Shown here: positions 62,604 through 64,000 of the stretch, piece after piece
Layout: each line of letters begins with the position of its first letter
Numbering within the stretch: position 1 is the first letter of the stretch
From: Acidovorax sp. GBBC 1281
Lineage (GTDB): Bacteria; Pseudomonadota; Gammaproteobacteria; Burkholderiales; Burkholderiaceae_C
Length of the DNA: 64,000 nucleotides
Assembly: GCF_028473645.1 (NCBI RefSeq)
Contig: NZ_CP097269.1
Coordinates: 3,242,001 to 3,306,000 of the forward strand
Reading direction: 5' to 3'
The notes under the pieces: model-generated
The model's input: only the letters and a program-made list of their open reading frames with translations
What the model was told of the DNA's origin: nothing
Database searches by the model: none
Translations under genes and position numbers: made by a program

Positions 62604-62685
62604 GGGCCGGCCGAGAAGCGGAGGGTGCGGTTATCCTGCCCGCCGACCCCGCCCCGGCCCCATTCCCTTTTTCCGCATTCACTGC

Positions 62686-63457
62686 ATGCCCCCCCCTGCA
62701 CATTCTCTGGCGCGACGAGCACCTCGTCGCCGTGTACAAGCCCGCCGGCTGGCTCGTTCACCGCACGGGGCTGGACGCGGGCGAAACCCGCTTCGTCATG
62801 CAGGCGCTGCGCGACCAGCTTGGGCAGCACGTGTACCCGGTGCACCGGCTGGACAAGGGCACCTGCGGCGTGCTGGTGATGGCGCTGCACCCGGCCGCGG
62901 CGCGCACGCTGTCGCAGGCCTTCGAGCACCACGCGGTGCGCAAGCGCTACCTCGCCCTGGTGCGCGGCTGGATGCCCGATGCGGCCGAGGTGGACCACGC
63001 CCTGCGCCCCGACGACGCCCCGCCCGACGCCCCCGTGCAGGACGCCCACACCACGCTGCGCTGCCTGGCCCGGCTGGAACTGCCCGAGGCCGCCGACCCG
63101 CGCTTTCCCGGCACGCGAGCGTCGCTGGTGGAGGCCCTGCCCACCACCGGGCGGCGCCACCAGATCCGCCGCCACCTCAAGCACCTGGCGCACCCCATCC
63201 TGGGCGATGCCACGCACGGCAAGGGCCCGCTCAACCGCTGGTGGGCCGAACGCCTGGGCCGCCAGCGGCTGTGGCTGCACGCCTGGCACCTGGGCCTGGC
63301 GCACCCGGTGACGGGCGAATGGCTGGCCCTGGACAGTGGGCTGCCCGACCCGTGGGCGGTCAGCCCCCCGACCGCCGCCACGGGTCCGCACCCCGCTGGC
63401 GATGCGCTCGACTGGCAGCAGCGCGTGCTCGCCCTGCCCTGGCGATCTGCCGGATGA
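62686..63457 (+). CDS. truC: Pseudouridine synthase TruC-like (RluA family), start frameshifted
   Basis: About 257 residues. Family blocks: LWRDEHLVAVYKPAGWLVHR, catalytic RLDKGTCGVLVMAL, KRYLALVRGWM, ALPTTGRRHQIRRHL and LAHPILGDATHG. No ATG, GTG or TTG start stands at a normal place in its frame. ATG 62686 is in another frame, followed by eight Cs; with seven Cs the frame would be ATG CCC CCC CTG and yield MPPLHILWRDEH, as expected. So there is either a phase-variable or sequencing indel in the C-tract, or an unusual start. It likely modifies U65 of tRNAs (TruC). Confidence 0.85.
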
Positions 63458-63593
63458 GCGCCCGTTGTCACCGGCCGCGTCCTACCTGCGGTATCGCCCG
63501 TGGCTGCTGGCAGGGGCCCGGTGCGGCGCCGACATTGGTCGGCGGTGGCGCGCCCCCGCACCCCGTCCTTTCATTTTCATGAGGTATTTCCGG

Positions 63594-63644
63594 ATGACCC
63601 AGACCCGCCCCCTGTCCACCCTGCCGTGCGGAGCCCGTCGATGA
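63594..63644 (+). CDS. Possible mgtC leader peptide
   Basis: A 16-codon frame (MTQTRPLSTLPCGARR) starts at ATG 63594 with GAGG 8 bases upstream. Its stop TGA (63642-63644) overlaps the first ATG of the mgtC gene as ATGATG. A start 15 bases upstream (63579) adds five residues. Short prolines and Arg at the end could couple translation to mgtC, as leader peptides do in enteric mgtC genes. Confidence 0.35.
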   Translation: MTQTRPLSTLPCGARR

Positions 63645-64000
63645 TGGGCTGGTGGGACCAGATCGCCACCACCGTGGCTGCCGAATTCTCCGACCTCACC
63701 GACCTGGGCCAAGCCACGCGCATCGTGGTGCGCCTGGGCATCGCGGGCCTGCTGGGCGGCCTGCTGGGCTGGGAGCGCGAGAACAAGGGCAAGGCGGCCG
63801 GCGTGCGCACCCACATGCTGGTGTCGATGGGCGCGGCGATGTTCGTGCTGGTGGCGCAGCAGGCCGGCATCAGCGCGGGGGACAACAGCCGCGTGCTGCA
63901 GGGCATCGTGGCCGGCGTGGGCTTCCTGGGCGCGGGCACCATCCTCAAGGGCGACGGCGAGAGCCAGGTCAAGGGCCTGACGACGGCTGCCGGCATCTGG
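63641..64000 (+). CDS. MgtC/SapB family protein, 5' part (3' end off the window)
   Basis: 120 residues seen. The helices RIVVRLGIAGLLGGLLGW, GVRTHMLVSMGAAMFVLVA and GIVAGVGFLGAGTILKGDG are typical of MgtC, a membrane protein that restrains the F-ATPase and helps in low magnesium in pathogens. ATG 63641 is followed by a second ATG at 63644; either may start. The frame continues off the right edge. The leader peptide frame overlaps it. Confidence 0.85.
   Translation, partial: MMGWWDQIATTVAAEFSDLTDLGQATRIVVRLGIAGLLGGLLGWERENKGKAAGVRTHMLVSMGAAMFVLVAQQAGISAGDNSRVLQGIVAGVGFLGAGTILKGDGESQVKGLTTAAGIW

Noticed and set aside
1..64000. CRISPR arrays, rRNA operons, prophage
   Set aside because: No regularly spaced repeats, no rRNA sequence and no phage structural genes were seen.

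Overview
The window is about 68% GC DNA of a betaproteobacterium of the family Comamonadaceae, most like Acidovorax. This rests on the gene set and on protein similarity judged by eye: a tctCBA/tctDE cluster, a TTG-start accA, 3-hydroxybutyrate oligomer hydrolase, a DUF1800/DUF1501 pair and TruC/RluE-type pseudouridine synthases. The genes are dense and mostly chromosomal housekeeping or conserved accessory functions. There are no rRNA genes and no CRISPR array. There is one tRNA gene, tRNA-Ser(GCU).

Layout. 1-1.85 kb: the start of a Delta-60-repeat lipoprotein and a DUF3396 (type VI immunity family) protein. 2-6.8 kb: HAD hydrolase, ferrochelatase, APS kinase, and a secreted 3HB-oligomer hydrolase. 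6.9-10.9 kb: an iron-uptake unit (Fur-box-like site, small membrane protein, TonB siderophore receptor, PepSY membrane protein). 10.9-16.3 kb: a tripartite tricarboxylate transporter (TctA, TctB, TctC) divergent from its likely two-component regulators, followed by an Hsp15-like gene. 16.7-19.25 kb: a gene-poor stretch with small genes and a probable tandem of small RNAs on the minus strand.

19.26-24.71 kb: a low-GC (about 40%) integrated element. It is bounded by a 17-bp direct repeat of the tRNA-Ser 3' end. It carries 52-bp iteron-like repeats, a winged-helix Rep-like gene, the start of a MobV relaxase with an oriT-like structure, and a tyrosine integrase. Two different IS5-family elements have wrecked it: one truncates the relaxase, the other splits the integrase. 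It looks like a fossil mobilizable plasmid or integrative mobilizable element.

24.8-30.4 kb: a minus-strand run of lysC, tilS, accA, a DNA glycosylase and cysS. 30.6-36 kb: a plus-strand run with a TPR protein, an L,D-transpeptidase, two cyclophilins, LpxH and an MtfA-like peptidase. 36-41.6 kb: mostly minus-strand enzymes, including ArfB and AroQ. 41.8-45.1 kb: GlnS, DUF2322 and a lipoprotein esterase. 45.2-48.6 kb: two unknown genes, a phospholipase D/cardiolipin synthase-like protein and a diguanylate cyclase. 48.9-55.1 kb: an M23 peptidase, RluE, a Sel1 protein, a nuclease and an MFS transporter. 55.3-58.2 kb: DUF1800/DUF1501. 58.3-64 kb: a DHH phosphoesterase, small genes, a divergent PaiB/MocR pair, a TruC-like synthase whose start codon is followed by eight Cs, and the start of an MgtC-like gene preceded by a possible leader peptide.

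A family of short dispersed repeats (GCTAT...ATAGC hairpin next to CCCTAGTnnTnATTG) occurs at least eight times. Two copies appear to lie in frame inside genes: the linker of the TctD-like regulator, and tilS. All calls come from reading the sequence; no database search was run.
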